Below, piece after piece: positions 9,769 to 18,643 of a DNA stretch of 64,000 bases; within the stretch, counting starts at the first letter, position 1, and every line of letters begins with the position of its first letter. Origin of the DNA: an uncultured Pelagibacteraceae bacterium (GTDB taxonomy: Bacteria; Pseudomonadota; Alphaproteobacteria; Pelagibacterales; Pelagibacteraceae). Location of the stretch: positions 62,001 to 126,000 of the forward strand of contig CACDQQ010000001.1 of assembly GCA_902555065.1 (NCBI GenBank), written 5' to 3'. Below the pieces are notes generated by a model. The model was not told where the DNA came from, made no database searches, and was given only the letters and a program-made list of their open reading frames with translations. The position numbers and the translations under genes are program-made.

Positions 9769-9774
9769 TATAAT
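9769..9774 (+). promoter_or_regulatory. proX: Candidate -10 element upstream of proX
   Basis: A perfect TATAAT lies in the 91 bp gap between the permease gene and proX, about 45 bp before the proX ATG. No convincing -35 box at 16-18 bp spacing is visible. It may give proX its own promoter, which would fit the need for excess binding protein. The proX ribosome site GAGAGGAAG directly precedes the ATG. Confidence 0.35.
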
Positions 9775-9819
9775 TTGTTCTAAAATAGGACTTTAATTAA
9801 TTAAAAAGAGAGGAAGTAA

Positions 9820-10830
9820 ATGAAGTTATCAAAGAAAATATCAACACTTATTCTTTCTGTAGTGTTGCTAATTGGATCTTTTGGTCATGCCAATGCTGCC
9901 AAAAGACTTCATGCGGCTATAGCAGATTGGACTGGTGGGATAATTACATGTGAAGTTGCAGTTGCAATCCTTGAAAGAGAAATGGGATATAAAGTTAAAC
10001 AAACAGTATTCCCATCTGGAACTGGATTATGGGAAGCTATTGCTGCTGGAGAACTAGATTTTGCATGTGAAAGTTGGCCAAGTTATGCTGAAGCTGATTC
10101 TGTAATGTTAAAAGAAGACCTAATATACGAAGGTAAAGTCGTTGGAACATACAACGGTGATGGAAGTGTAGATCTTTTAGGGACATCTGGAATAATTGGT
10201 TTATCTGATTATTGGATACCTAGATATGCAGCAGAGGAACTTGGCATAAAAACTTGGAAAGATTTAAACAAACATAAAGCAAAATTTGCAACTATTGAAA
10301 GTGGTAAGAGAGGTAGACTAATTGGATGTCCGGTTGCAGGTTGGAACTGTCATGACCAAAAAAGACTTGATCTCTTAGGAATAGACTTCCAAGCTGACGA
10401 ACTTGGAACAGAAGCTGCTGCTATCGCAGAAGCAAAAGCTGCTTACATGCGAAAAGAACCATTCCTACTTTATCTATGGTCTCCGCATTGGTTCTTTGGA
10501 GAGTTTGATATGGTTGGAGTGCAACTACCTGAACATAAAGTTTGTGATCCAGATACGTTCACAGAAGCAGGAAACTGGAAAGATTGTGGAACAAAAGGAT
10601 GGCCAGCAACTGGTTGGGCTAAAGATTACACGATGAACTACGGAAACCCAGCTACTTTTGCTAGTGCAGAACATGCTGATGCTAAGAAGTTCTTTGAAAA
10701 AATGTCTTTACAAAATATTGACCAAGCTAAAATGTTAGTTGAAGTTGATATTAAGAAAAGAGATGTAAAAGAAGTTGTTAATGAGTGGTTAGACAATAAT
10801 CCAGATAAATGGAAAAGTTGGCTTCCATAA
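9820..10830 (+). CDS. proX: Glycine betaine ABC transporter substrate-binding protein ProX
   Basis: A 336 aa periplasmic binding protein of the OpuAC/ProX fold. The signal peptide runs MKLSKK plus a hydrophobic core and ends near GHANA-AK (residue 26-27). Tryptophan-bearing segments expected to form a quaternary-ammonium cage are visible: IADWTGGI, CESWPSYAE and SPHWFFGEFD. A strong Shine-Dalgarno sequence and the signal peptide fix the start. It delivers betaine-type solutes to the fused ProW permease. The neighbouring carnitine genes raise the possibility that carnitine or gamma-butyrobetaine is also bound. Confidence 0.92.
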   Translation: MKLSKKISTLILSVVLLIGSFGHANAAKRLHAAIADWTGGIITCEVAVAILEREMGYKVKQTVFPSGTGLWEAIAAGELDFACESWPSYAEADSVMLKEDLIYEGKVVGTYNGDGSVDLLGTSGIIGLSDYWIPRYAAEELGIKTWKDLNKHKAKFATIESGKRGRLIGCPVAGWNCHDQKRLDLLGIDFQADELGTEAAAIAEAKAAYMRKEPFLLYLWSPHWFFGEFDMVGVQLPEHKVCDPDTFTEAGNWKDCGTKGWPATGWAKDYTMNYGNPATFASAEHADAKKFFEKMSLQNIDQAKMLVEVDIKKRDVKEVVNEWLDNNPDKWKSWLP

Positions 10831-10852
10831 TAACTTTAAAATAAATTAGATA

Positions 10853-10888
10853 AAAAGGGCTTTGATTCTCAAAGCCCTTTTTTTTTAT
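10853..10888. terminator. Intrinsic terminator after proX
   Basis: AAGGGCTTTGA-TTC-TCAAAGCCCTT forms a perfect stem with a 3 nt loop followed by a run of nine T on the plus strand. The opposite strand also has a short T run, so it can serve both proX and the convergent dioxygenase gene. Confidence 0.9.
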
Positions 10889-12009
10889 TTCTTAAGATAA
10901 TTTAATCGACCCACAATTTCATCTCTATCCATGTAATAACCTTGTAGGTGTCTGTGTCCAGAATTTGGATCAAATTCTGTTCTTCCGTGAAGTACTCTTC
11001 TATTATTAAATGTATATATATCTCCTGGTCTTAGCCTAAATTTTATTTGAAATTTGTCATCGTGTAAAAGTTTTCCAAATTTATGATGAGATTTATAAAC
11101 TTTATCCATTTGATCTGGATGACAATCTAAGGCGTCCATAGTTGCAGTACTAAATCTAACATCATTATAATCACCATCTTTTGTTAGACTTATTGCAGTG
11201 CCATAAAAGCTTCTATGAGCTTCTTGTGTATAATCTTTGTCTCTAAACTTTAGGGGAATTTTTGTTAACGTATCAAAAGTATCTCTGTCGTTATTCTTTA
11301 AATATTCTGCTACTGCAAATGCATCAACTGCTGATGAGTCACCCCCTTTTGCTGAATTAACCAAACAATGTAAAAATTGATACCCAGGAGGATTTTCAAA
11401 CCACGGTAAATCCATATGATTTTGAAGTGCATGAGCTGTATAAGCTGAGTTATTTGGTTTTGGTATATTTATAACTTCAAAAGGTGTTTTAAAAAATGTC
11501 TCTCTTGTGTGACTAATTCTATTTAAAACAGGAAAAGCAGAATTTTTTTCTACTGGAGCATTAAAAACTATGGCAATTCCTTTATAATGAAGAAGCTCTA
11601 ACCATTTAACTAATCCCTCTTCAGAAGATATAATTTCATTGTGATCTATATATATACTATGAATATTTTTTTCTAAACTTCCATCCCATAATTGATAAGG
11701 TGATTTGTATTCTTCGTTATTTTTAATTGTGTAACAATTTTCTCTAAGCCAACTAACATCATAATGGCTTACATGATTTCCCTCACTCCACTCTATTTCT
11801 AATTTACCATCGCTATTAAGATTATATTTTTTTGGGTTTATATTTTCTGATACATCTAAAATATTAAACATTCGATGCCTAGAATCTTTATCGTGTGCTG
11901 TAGGGCAATTATCTCTCAGCCACATATAATTAAATTTACTCTCTTTCCCGTCATCCCAAATTACTTGAAGATAAGTCCCATTTTTTGAGATTTTTGAAAT
12001 TGAGTGCAT
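10885..12009 (-). CDS. Gamma-butyrobetaine dioxygenase-like Fe(II)/2-oxoglutarate enzyme
   Basis: Two-domain architecture typical of gamma-butyrobetaine hydroxylase: an N-terminal GBBH-like domain (about 1-90, with NYMWLRDNCPTAHDKDSRHR) and a C-terminal TauD-type domain. The iron ligands are visible as HMD in NHMDLPWFENP, and a distal His in NNRRVLHGRTEF. LHCLVNSAKGGDS is the conserved family segment after HxD. It would hydroxylate gamma-butyrobetaine to L-carnitine. The ORF track begins at a TTG (12021); I prefer the in-frame ATG at 12009. Neighbours ProVWX, carnitine dehydrogenase and BKACE support the role. Trimethyllysine hydroxylase is the main alternative. Confidence 0.8.
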   Translation of the reverse strand: MHSISKISKNGTYLQVIWDDGKESKFNYMWLRDNCPTAHDKDSRHRMFNILDVSENINPKKYNLNSDGKLEIEWSEGNHVSHYDVSWLRENCYTIKNNEEYKSPYQLWDGSLEKNIHSIYIDHNEIISSEEGLVKWLELLHYKGIAIVFNAPVEKNSAFPVLNRISHTRETFFKTPFEVINIPKPNNSAYTAHALQNHMDLPWFENPPGYQFLHCLVNSAKGGDSSAVDAFAVAEYLKNNDRDTFDTLTKIPLKFRDKDYTQEAHRSFYGTAISLTKDGDYNDVRFSTATMDALDCHPDQMDKVYKSHHKFGKLLHDDKFQIKFRLRPGDIYTFNNRRVLHGRTEFDPNSGHRHLQGYYMDRDEIVGRLNYLKK

Positions 12010-12111
12010 AATCAATATCAATATAAAATAATTTAATGCTCAATTCAATTATTAGTTGACATATTAATAGTTTGAAGATTTGTTAGTTTGATTTAACTTT
12101 TAAAATTAAAA

Positions 12112-12897
12112 ATGAGCATAACCTTAAAAAATAAAAAAATAATCATATCCGCAGGAGGTTCGGGTATTGGATGGAGTTCGGCAAAAATATTTTTAGATAA
12201 AGGTGCAATAGTATATCTTTGTGATATCAATCCAACTTTTCTGAATAAATGCAAGACGCACAAGCTCAATAATAAAAAATTATTTGTATTTCAGTGCGAT
12301 GCCTCTGATGAAAACCAAGTAAAAAATTTTTTTAGCAAAATATTAAAAAAAACAAAAAAAATTGATGCTCTTATAAATAACGTTGGAATTGCTGGGCCAA
12401 CTGGGACACTTGAAAAATTAAAAAGTAAGGATTGGATAAATACATTAAAGGTAAACGTTATTAGCCATTTTTATTTTTCAAAATATTCAATTCCAATGTT
12501 AAAAAAAAATAAAGGTGGAGCTATAATAAATTTATCATCAACCGCAGGTATATTTGGATTTCCATTAAGATCCCCTTACTGTGCAAGTAAGTGGGCAGTT
12601 GTTGGTATAACCAAAACACTAGCAATGGAACTAGGAAAATTTAAAATTAGAGTAAACGCTATTTGTCCTGGAACAATAAAGGGGGATAGAATGGGTAGAG
12701 TAATAAGGGATAAATCGAAGTTTTTAAATATTTCAAAAAAATTAATAGAAAAAGAATTTGTTTCAATGACTTCTATGAATACATGGGTCTATGAAGAGGA
12801 TATTGGAAGAATCTGTAGCTTTCTAATTTCGAATGATGCACCAAGGATATCAGGACAAGTAATTGCTGTAGACGGCAATACTTTAAAAATGCATTAG
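12112..12897 (+). CDS. Short-chain dehydrogenase/reductase
   Basis: A 261 aa classical SDR. The cofactor loop is SAGGSGIGWSSA (a Ser replaces the usual Thr in TGxxxGxG), NNVG is near residue 95, and the catalytic Ser and YCASK are in NLSSTAGIFG...SPYCASKWA. CPGT near residue 185 is also standard. It oxidises or reduces a hydroxyl/keto group with NAD(P). The location between the butyrobetaine dioxygenase and the carnitine dehydrogenase genes suggests a role in the same betaine pathway, but the substrate is not readable. Confidence 0.85.
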   Translation: MSITLKNKKIIISAGGSGIGWSSAKIFLDKGAIVYLCDINPTFLNKCKTHKLNNKKLFVFQCDASDENQVKNFFSKILKKTKKIDALINNVGIAGPTGTLEKLKSKDWINTLKVNVISHFYFSKYSIPMLKKNKGGAIINLSSTAGIFGFPLRSPYCASKWAVVGITKTLAMELGKFKIRVNAICPGTIKGDRMGRVIRDKSKFLNISKKLIEKEFVSMTSMNTWVYEEDIGRICSFLISNDAPRISGQVIAVDGNTLKMH

Positions 12898-12900
12898 TAT

Positions 12901-13314
12901 TTAAACTTTAATATTTTTTTCGCTTATTTCCATAAATGGAAAATGAGACTCTTTATAGTGTATGTTCTCTGCTTTATTTAAAAAACTAATATCGTCTAGT
13001 AAACCTGCATATAAATAGTATTTTTTATACTTTTCTACATAAGTTAAAATAGGAGCAGCACATTTCCCACAAAAATGTTTTTTAATTTTATTACCACTGC
13101 CACCTTCATGTTCATAAATTTTTAATTTAGACTTATCTATATCTATTGCTCCATCTCTAAGCAGTATAATTGTCATTATTCCTCCTATTTTTTTTCTACA
13201 ATCAATACAATGACAATTGAAAACTAAAGGGACTTCATCAAGCTTAACCTTAAAAGTTATATTTCCACAGATACATCCACCAGTTTTATTTATAAAAATT
13301 TTTTCTTTCATCAA
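12901..13314 (-). CDS. GFA-family zinc protein (CENP-V/GFA)
   Basis: A 137 aa member of the glutathione-dependent formaldehyde-activating (GFA, DUF636) family. Zinc-site cysteines are in GGCICGNITF, NCHCIDCRK and HFCGKCAAP. The family was named for formaldehyde-glutathione adduct formation, but most members have no proven activity. It overlaps the carnitine dehydrogenase stop by 4 bp and so belongs to that minus-strand unit. A paralogue lies at 18105. Confidence 0.85.
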   Translation of the reverse strand: MMKEKIFINKTGGCICGNITFKVKLDEVPLVFNCHCIDCRKKIGGIMTIILLRDGAIDIDKSKLKIYEHEGGSGNKIKKHFCGKCAAPILTYVEKYKKYYLYAGLLDDISFLNKAENIHYKESHFPFMEISEKNIKV

Positions 13315-14252
13315 TTTCTAATTTTATTCTCATATTTTTTTCTAATTTTTAATACATCAACTAAATATTGGTCCCTAACATTTGAAAGCATATTAATTGA
13401 TTTACCTTTAGCTTGTTTTTTTGTACCTGATATAAGTTTAGAAGATAATTTGTTTGTTAACTTTGGAGCTTTTAATTTTGTCCAAGGTAATTTTAAGGCT
13501 GGACCAAATTGCTTTAACATATGTTTCATTCCTGCATTACCTCCAGCAAGATGAAAGGTTAAGAAGGTGCCCATTATTGAGTATCTAAGACCTGGTCCAT
13601 CTTCTATTGCACGATCTAATTCCTGTGTTGTTGCATAATTTTCATTAATAATATGTAAACCCTCTCTCCACAATGCCTCTTGAAGTCTATCCGATAAATA
13701 ACCTGGTAATTCTTTTTTAAGCATGATTGGCCTCATTGAGATTGATTTGTAATATTTGTTTGCATCTGAAAGAAACTTTCTTGTAGTTTTTTTTCCAGGA
13801 ACTATTTCAACTGCTGGCAATAAATACGCTGGGTTAAATGGATGTCCAATTATGCCTCTTTGAGGATTTTTACTCTTAGAAAAAATTTTAGAGGGCAAAA
13901 GTCCTGACGAACTTGAAGAAATAATTACATTTGATTTTACATATTTAGAGATTTTTTGGATTAAATCAGTTTTAACTTTATAATTCTCTAATACGCTTTC
14001 TTGAACAAAATCCACATTTGAAAGAGAATTTTCCAAAGAATTAAAGAATTTTAAATTTTTAATTAAAATTTTTTTTCCAAAAAGTTTTTTTATACTTTTT
14101 GAAGTTCTTTTTATTTCTTTTAAAACATAATTTTTAAGATTTTTGTTTTGATCATATGCATGAACAATTTTGTTGTGAGCTAAATTCCTTATTATCCATC
14201 CAGTTCCTATGACGCCAGTTCCAACTATTCCTACAGTTTTAATTTTTGACAT
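13311..14252 (-). CDS. lcdH: L-carnitine dehydrogenase (3-hydroxyacyl-CoA dehydrogenase fold)
   Basis: A 313 aa NAD-dependent dehydrogenase. The Rossmann loop is VGIVGTGVIGTGW at the N terminus. The active-site strand reads ISSSSSGLLPSK, followed by GHPFNPAYLLPAVEIVPG, the form typical of L-carnitine dehydrogenases rather than FadB-type enzymes. It would oxidise L-carnitine to 3-dehydrocarnitine. It lacks the C-terminal thioesterase found fused in some homologues; a separate thioesterase gene lies at 16064. Translationally linked to the BKACE gene (1 bp overlap), which would take its product. Confidence 0.83.
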   Translation of the reverse strand: MSKIKTVGIVGTGVIGTGWIIRNLAHNKIVHAYDQNKNLKNYVLKEIKRTSKSIKKLFGKKILIKNLKFFNSLENSLSNVDFVQESVLENYKVKTDLIQKISKYVKSNVIISSSSSGLLPSKIFSKSKNPQRGIIGHPFNPAYLLPAVEIVPGKKTTRKFLSDANKYYKSISMRPIMLKKELPGYLSDRLQEALWREGLHIINENYATTQELDRAIEDGPGLRYSIMGTFLTFHLAGGNAGMKHMLKQFGPALKLPWTKLKAPKLTNKLSSKLISGTKKQAKGKSINMLSNVRDQYLVDVLKIRKKYENKIRN

Positions 14253-15139
14253 TACTTGTGTTTTACAAGCTTTAATTTTTCTCTTGTTTCTGAAGGTGAC
14301 ATAATCTCTACACCAAGATCTGTGACGATCCTTATAGCTTTCTCAACTAATTGAGGATTTGTTGCCAATTTTCCTTTGGATAAATATAAATTATCCTCTA
14401 AACCAACTCTTGGGTTACCTCCCATTACTACAGTTTGAGCAACATATGGCATTTCGTTTTTAGATATTGCAAAACCTGACCATATACCTTCTTTAGGCAT
14501 TATATCTTTCATCGCTTGCATAGCTAATGGTGTTGCCGGTGCTCCCCATGGAATTCCTAAACACATTTGAAAAAGAGGTGGATCACTTAATAATCCCTCT
14601 TTATATAATTGAGCACCAAACCACATATTTCCTAAATCAAAAGCTTCTATCTCAGGTTTAACTTTTATTTCTTGGAGTTTTTTTGCAGCTTTTCTTAAAT
14701 CGTTAGGAGTGTTGACTGTGATAACTGAACTATCTCCAAAATTTAAGGTTCCACAATCAAGTGTGCATATTTCTGGAAGAAATTGTTCTGCATTAGCAAT
14801 TCTTTCCATTACATTTGCCATGTCTGTCATTGGACCAAAGTCTAAAGGGTTCTTGCCTTGACCGATATCTAAATCACCACCCATGCCTGTCGTGAGATTA
14901 AGAATTACATCAGTTTCAGATGATCTCACTCTGTCAACCACTTCTTTATAAAGCTCGAGTCTTCTACTTGGAGTTCCATCTTCCTCTCTAACATGGATAT
15001 GGGCAATTGCAGCACCAGCTTTAGCAGACTCTATTGCTGCTTTTGCAATTTGCTCTGGAGTTTTAGGTAAATCAGGATGTTTACTTGCTGTATCACCAGA
15101 TCCTGTAACTGCACATGAGATGAAGACCTTATTGTTCAT
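14252..15139 (-). CDS. BKACE-family beta-keto acid cleavage enzyme, probable 3-dehydrocarnitine cleavage
   Basis: A 295 aa zinc-dependent TIM-barrel enzyme of the 3-keto-5-aminohexanoate cleavage (BKACE, DUF849) family. The N-terminal strand is KVFISCAVTGSGDT, the zinc histidines are in AHIHVREEDG, and LNLTTGMGGDL follows. Family members condense a beta-keto acid with acetyl-CoA to give acetoacetate and a new CoA ester. Beside carnitine dehydrogenase the expected reaction is 3-dehydrocarnitine plus acetyl-CoA to betainyl-CoA plus acetoacetate. Specificity is inferred from context. Confidence 0.85.
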   Translation of the reverse strand: MNNKVFISCAVTGSGDTASKHPDLPKTPEQIAKAAIESAKAGAAIAHIHVREEDGTPSRRLELYKEVVDRVRSSETDVILNLTTGMGGDLDIGQGKNPLDFGPMTDMANVMERIANAEQFLPEICTLDCGTLNFGDSSVITVNTPNDLRKAAKKLQEIKVKPEIEAFDLGNMWFGAQLYKEGLLSDPPLFQMCLGIPWGAPATPLAMQAMKDIMPKEGIWSGFAISKNEMPYVAQTVVMGGNPRVGLEDNLYLSKGKLATNPQLVEKAIRIVTDLGVEIMSPSETREKLKLVKHK

Positions 15140-15198
15140 TTTTATTTCTAGTAAAATATAATATCATATCATTAACAATTATAAGAAATAAAAATTAA

Positions 15199-16059
15199 AT
15201 GGACTTAAATAAACTAAGGGTTAGACGTAGTTTTATATTTACACCAGGTCTTCAACCAGAGATGTTTCCAAAAGCATTGGCTTCAGGAGCTGATATGGTT
15301 TGTATAGAATTAGAAGATGGAATTGCCATGAAAGATAAAGACGAGGCAAGGAAAAATACTATTGAAGCATTAAAGACCCTAGAAGTAAAAAATGATGTTG
15401 AATTAGTTGTTAGATTAAATTGTCAAAGAACTAAAAATGGTCTTTTAGACTTAGAAGCTATTGCATCAAATAAATTAAAGGTTAAAGCTATCATGTTGCC
15501 TAAAGTTAAAACACCTGACGAAATTACATTTATTGATGACATGCTTACTGATTGTGGTTTAGATACTGATCTTCATGTTATAATGGAAACTAATCAAGCT
15601 CTTGAAAGTATTTATGATATTGCACATTCTAGCGATAGAATAGTTGCTTTATATTTTGGTGGAGAGGATATGGCAGCAGAATTAAGAGTGGAAAACAAAT
15701 TAGAGAATTTAGTTTATGCAAGATCAAGGTTAGTTCATGCTGGCGCAAGTAAAGGAGTTGATGTTATTGATGTTCCTTATTTAAATTTAGAAGATATGGA
15801 AGGAATGAAAAAAGAAGCACAGTTTGTCAAAAATTTAGGTTTCACTGGAAAAGGATCGATTCATCCAAAACAAATAAGTATTTTAAATGAAATTTTTACT
15901 CCATCAGAAGAAGAAATAAGTAAAGCTAAAAGAATTATGGATCAATTTAAAAAAGCTAATACAGGTTTGGTTGTAATTGATGGCAAATTAATAGAAAGAC
16001 CAGTTTTACGAGAGATGCAAAGAAAATTGTTAGTAGCAAATAAAATAAATAAAAGCTGA
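15199..16059 (+). CDS. HpcH/HpaI aldolase / CitE-like acyl-CoA lyase
   Basis: A 286 aa TIM-barrel lyase. RRSFIFTPGLQPEMFPKA at the N terminus, the metal-binding acids in CIELEDGIAMKDKDEAR, and GKGSIHPKQI near residue 215 are typical of the CitE/malyl-CoA lyase branch. It would cleave or form a beta-hydroxyacyl-CoA such as malyl- or citramalyl-CoA. No citrate lyase alpha or gamma genes are present, so it is not classical citrate lyase. It starts 59 bp from the divergent BKACE gene and is 4 bp before the thioesterase, which suggests a role in processing CoA products of the same pathway. Confidence 0.82.
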   Translation: MDLNKLRVRRSFIFTPGLQPEMFPKALASGADMVCIELEDGIAMKDKDEARKNTIEALKTLEVKNDVELVVRLNCQRTKNGLLDLEAIASNKLKVKAIMLPKVKTPDEITFIDDMLTDCGLDTDLHVIMETNQALESIYDIAHSSDRIVALYFGGEDMAAELRVENKLENLVYARSRLVHAGASKGVDVIDVPYLNLEDMEGMKKEAQFVKNLGFTGKGSIHPKQISILNEIFTPSEEEISKAKRIMDQFKKANTGLVVIDGKLIERPVLREMQRKLLVANKINKS

Positions 16060-16063
16060 TAAA

Positions 16064-16531
16064 ATGTCATTTCATTTGGCTTCGAGAAAAATAATTAAAG
16101 ATTGGACAGATTATAATGAGCATATGAACATGGCTTATTATGTTTTAATTTTTGATGAAGCATGGGAAACAATGCTTAATAAATTTGAGATGGGTGGAGC
16201 TAAAGCACAAATAAATAAAAGAAGTACAATGGTGGTTGAAACAAGAACAACTTATGACAATGAAGTTAAAGAAAACGAAGAAGTTGATATTTATTGCACT
16301 TTCTTTGATCATGATAAGAAAAGATTACATTTAAAATGTGAGATGATAGAAAAAAAAACAGGAAAACTTGCTGCAACTACAGAAAGTATATCTCTTTATA
16401 TTGATCTTGAAAAAAGAAAAGTTACAGAATTTGAAGAAGATAGAATAAAAATGATGGATGATTTTATAAACGAAAATAAAAATAGTTTTAAATCAGATAA
16501 ATTAGTACTTGCAGATAAACTTAAAAAGTAA
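16064..16531 (+). CDS. Hotdog-fold acyl-CoA thioesterase, probable betainyl-CoA thioesterase
   Basis: A 155 aa 4HBT-type thioesterase. WTDYNEHMNMAYYVLIFDEA carries the catalytic-region D-x-N-x-H-M-N motif. The same type of domain is fused to carnitine dehydrogenase in some bacteria, where it hydrolyses betainyl-CoA to glycine betaine and CoA. Here it is a separate gene 4 bp after the CitE-like lyase; its stop directly abuts the next ATG. The substrate is inferred from cluster context. Confidence 0.78.
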   Translation: MSFHLASRKIIKDWTDYNEHMNMAYYVLIFDEAWETMLNKFEMGGAKAQINKRSTMVVETRTTYDNEVKENEEVDIYCTFFDHDKKRLHLKCEMIEKKTGKLAATTESISLYIDLEKRKVTEFEEDRIKMMDDFINENKNSFKSDKLVLADKLKK

Positions 16532-18112
16532 ATGAATTTTGACTACATAATTGTTGGAGCTGGTACAGCAGGATGTGTTCTTGCAAATAGATTAAGTGAA
16601 AATGGGAAATTTAATGTTGCCTTGTTTGAGGCAGGTGGATCTAGTGATATTTGGAAAGTTAATATGCCTTTGGCAATTCTATATGCAATGCACGACCCCA
16701 AATACAATTATAAATATTATTCAGAACCAGAGCCTAATTTAAATAATAGAAGATTATTTTGCCCAAGAGGAAAAATGGTAGGTGGTTGTTCTGCACATAA
16801 CGGAATGGTTTATGTTCGAGGAAACAAAAACGACTATGAGAGATGGGCTTCATTCGGTTTAAAATCATGGTCTTATGAAAATGTTTTACCGTTTTTTAAA
16901 AAAATTGAGACATGGTCTGAAGGAGAGAATGAATTCAGAGGTGGAAAAGGAATTTTGCCAGTAAATCAATCCAAAAATAAAAATCCTTTGTTTGGCGCTT
17001 TTATTAACGCTTCTGTTGAAGCAGGGTATAAAAAAAATAATGACATGAACGGAGAAGATCAAGAAGGATTTGGAATGTATGATATTACAATTCATAAAGG
17101 TCAAAGGGCTAGCGCTTCGAAATATTATCTAGAACCTGCAAAAAAAAGAAAAAATCTAAAAGTCTTTACCAACTCTTTTGCTGAAAGGATTATTTTTGAA
17201 GGAAAAAAAGCAGTAGGAATAGAGGTAAATATCAAAAATAAAGTCACAAAGGTTTATGCTAACAAAGAAGTTATTTTAAGTGGAGGTTCAATCAATTCAC
17301 CACAACTATTAATGTTATCAGGTGTAGGACCTGAAAAAGATTTAAAAGATAAAGGAATTAATGTTGTACACTCTTTAGAGGGAGTAGGTCAAAATTTACA
17401 AGATCATTTAGAAACCTACATTCAGCAAGAATGCAAAACTAAAGATACACTCTATTCTTACGTTAACAAAATAAATATGCTTAAAATTGGTATTCAATGG
17501 TTTCTTTCAAAAAGTGGTCCTTGTTCTACTTCATTTTTAGAAGCAGGTGGTTTCTGCAAATCTTCAGAAGACAAAAGCTATCCGAATATTCAATTTCATT
17601 TTTTTCCAGCATTTGTAATCGATCATGGATTAGTTGATCCTGACAGACATGGTTATCAATTACATGCAAGTTTAAATCAACCTAAAAGTAGAGGATATAT
17701 TAAATTAAATAGTTCAAATCCATACGATTATCCTAAAATTCAATTTAATTATTTAGAAGATGAATATGATTTAAAAGAAACAATTAAGTGTGTTCGTGTA
17801 GCTAGGAAAATTTTAAGTCAAGATTCAATGAAACCTTACGCTGGAAAAGAAATAGGACCAGGTGAAAGTGCAGCTGATGATGATCAAATTACCGAGTATA
17901 TTAGATCAAAAGCCGAAACAGCTTATCACCCATCCTGTACATTAAAAATGGGTGTGGACAAAATGGCGGTAGTTGACGAAAAATTGAAAGTTCATGGTTT
18001 GGAAAATTTAAGAGTTGCAGATGCTTCTGTCATGCCAGAGATTACAAGTGGTAATTTAAATGCACCAACTTTAATGATAGGTGAAAGAGCAGCTGACTTT
18101 ATCCTTAATTAG
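16532..18112 (+). CDS. GMC-family FAD oxidoreductase, choline dehydrogenase-like
   Basis: A 526 aa flavoenzyme of the BetA/GMC family. The dinucleotide motif is DYIIVGAGTAGCVLANRL, the second GMC signature is SGGSINSPQLLMLSGVG, and the active-site His and Asn are in AYHPSCTLKMG and NLNAPTLMIGE. It oxidises an alcohol to an aldehyde and feeds electrons to FAD. Choline is a plausible substrate given the betaine cluster, but SAR11-type genomes can have several GMC enzymes and no BetB aldehyde dehydrogenase is in the window. It follows the thioesterase with no gap. Its 3' end overlaps the convergent GFA gene by 8 bp. Confidence 0.85.
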   Translation: MNFDYIIVGAGTAGCVLANRLSENGKFNVALFEAGGSSDIWKVNMPLAILYAMHDPKYNYKYYSEPEPNLNNRRLFCPRGKMVGGCSAHNGMVYVRGNKNDYERWASFGLKSWSYENVLPFFKKIETWSEGENEFRGGKGILPVNQSKNKNPLFGAFINASVEAGYKKNNDMNGEDQEGFGMYDITIHKGQRASASKYYLEPAKKRKNLKVFTNSFAERIIFEGKKAVGIEVNIKNKVTKVYANKEVILSGGSINSPQLLMLSGVGPEKDLKDKGINVVHSLEGVGQNLQDHLETYIQQECKTKDTLYSYVNKINMLKIGIQWFLSKSGPCSTSFLEAGGFCKSSEDKSYPNIQFHFFPAFVIDHGLVDPDRHGYQLHASLNQPKSRGYIKLNSSNPYDYPKIQFNYLEDEYDLKETIKCVRVARKILSQDSMKPYAGKEIGPGESAADDDQITEYIRSKAETAYHPSCTLKMGVDKMAVVDEKLKVHGLENLRVADASVMPEITSGNLNAPTLMIGERAADFILN

Positions 18113-18581
18113 ACTCGAGATATTCTTTATATCTATCTAAACTTTCTTTAGGCCAAGCAATTTTAGGATCATACATTTCATCATAGCAAATATCTTTGTT
18201 TACAATATTTATCCATGGATCTTTACTTTTAACAAATATGTGTGCTTGAGGTGGAAAAAGCTCTGGATTAGATAAAGTATTTGTTCTGATACTTATCCTT
18301 TTAACAGCGAATTCATAGTCGGAATAAATGTAAACACCACACTTTTTGCAAAAGTAAACCTTACAGCTTTTTCCACTGCCTGCAATTAACTTCTTTTCTA
18401 AAAGCTCACCTTTGATAGCTAATGAATTTTCAAAAATACTTGTATTAACAACGAAAGATGATCCGGTTATTTTCTTGCAATCTTTACAATGACAAGCATG
18501 TGTAAATAAAGGCTTAGCTTTAATAGTATATTCAATTTCTCCACAAATACAGCTACCAGAAATTGGTTTAAAATCTTCCAT
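18105..18581 (-). CDS. GFA-family zinc protein (second copy)
   Basis: A 158 aa GFA/DUF636 protein. Zinc cysteines are in GSCICGEIEY, HACHCKDCKK and YFCKKCGVYI. It is a diverged paralogue of the gene at 12901 (same layout, clearly different residues). It stands alone on the minus strand, convergent with the GMC oxidoreductase. Formaldehyde handling is a family-name association only. Confidence 0.85.
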   Translation of the reverse strand: MEDFKPISGSCICGEIEYTIKAKPLFTHACHCKDCKKITGSSFVVNTSIFENSLAIKGELLEKKLIAGSGKSCKVYFCKKCGVYIYSDYEFAVKRISIRTNTLSNPELFPPQAHIFVKSKDPWINIVNKDICYDEMYDPKIAWPKESLDRYKEYLESN

Positions 18582-18643
18582 AAATACTTTTTAGAGTATC
18601 TTATTAATTATGAAGGTTAAAGTTTTTTTGATATAGGTGCGAT

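Noticed and set aside
9749-9774. TTGCAA-N14-TATAAT before proX, and the similar TTGTAA-N14-TATAAT at 50206-50231 before the STAS gene
   Set aside because: The 14 bp spacing is too short for an ordinary sigma-70 promoter, and AT-rich sequence yields such pairs by chance. I kept only the -10 element before proX, at low confidence.
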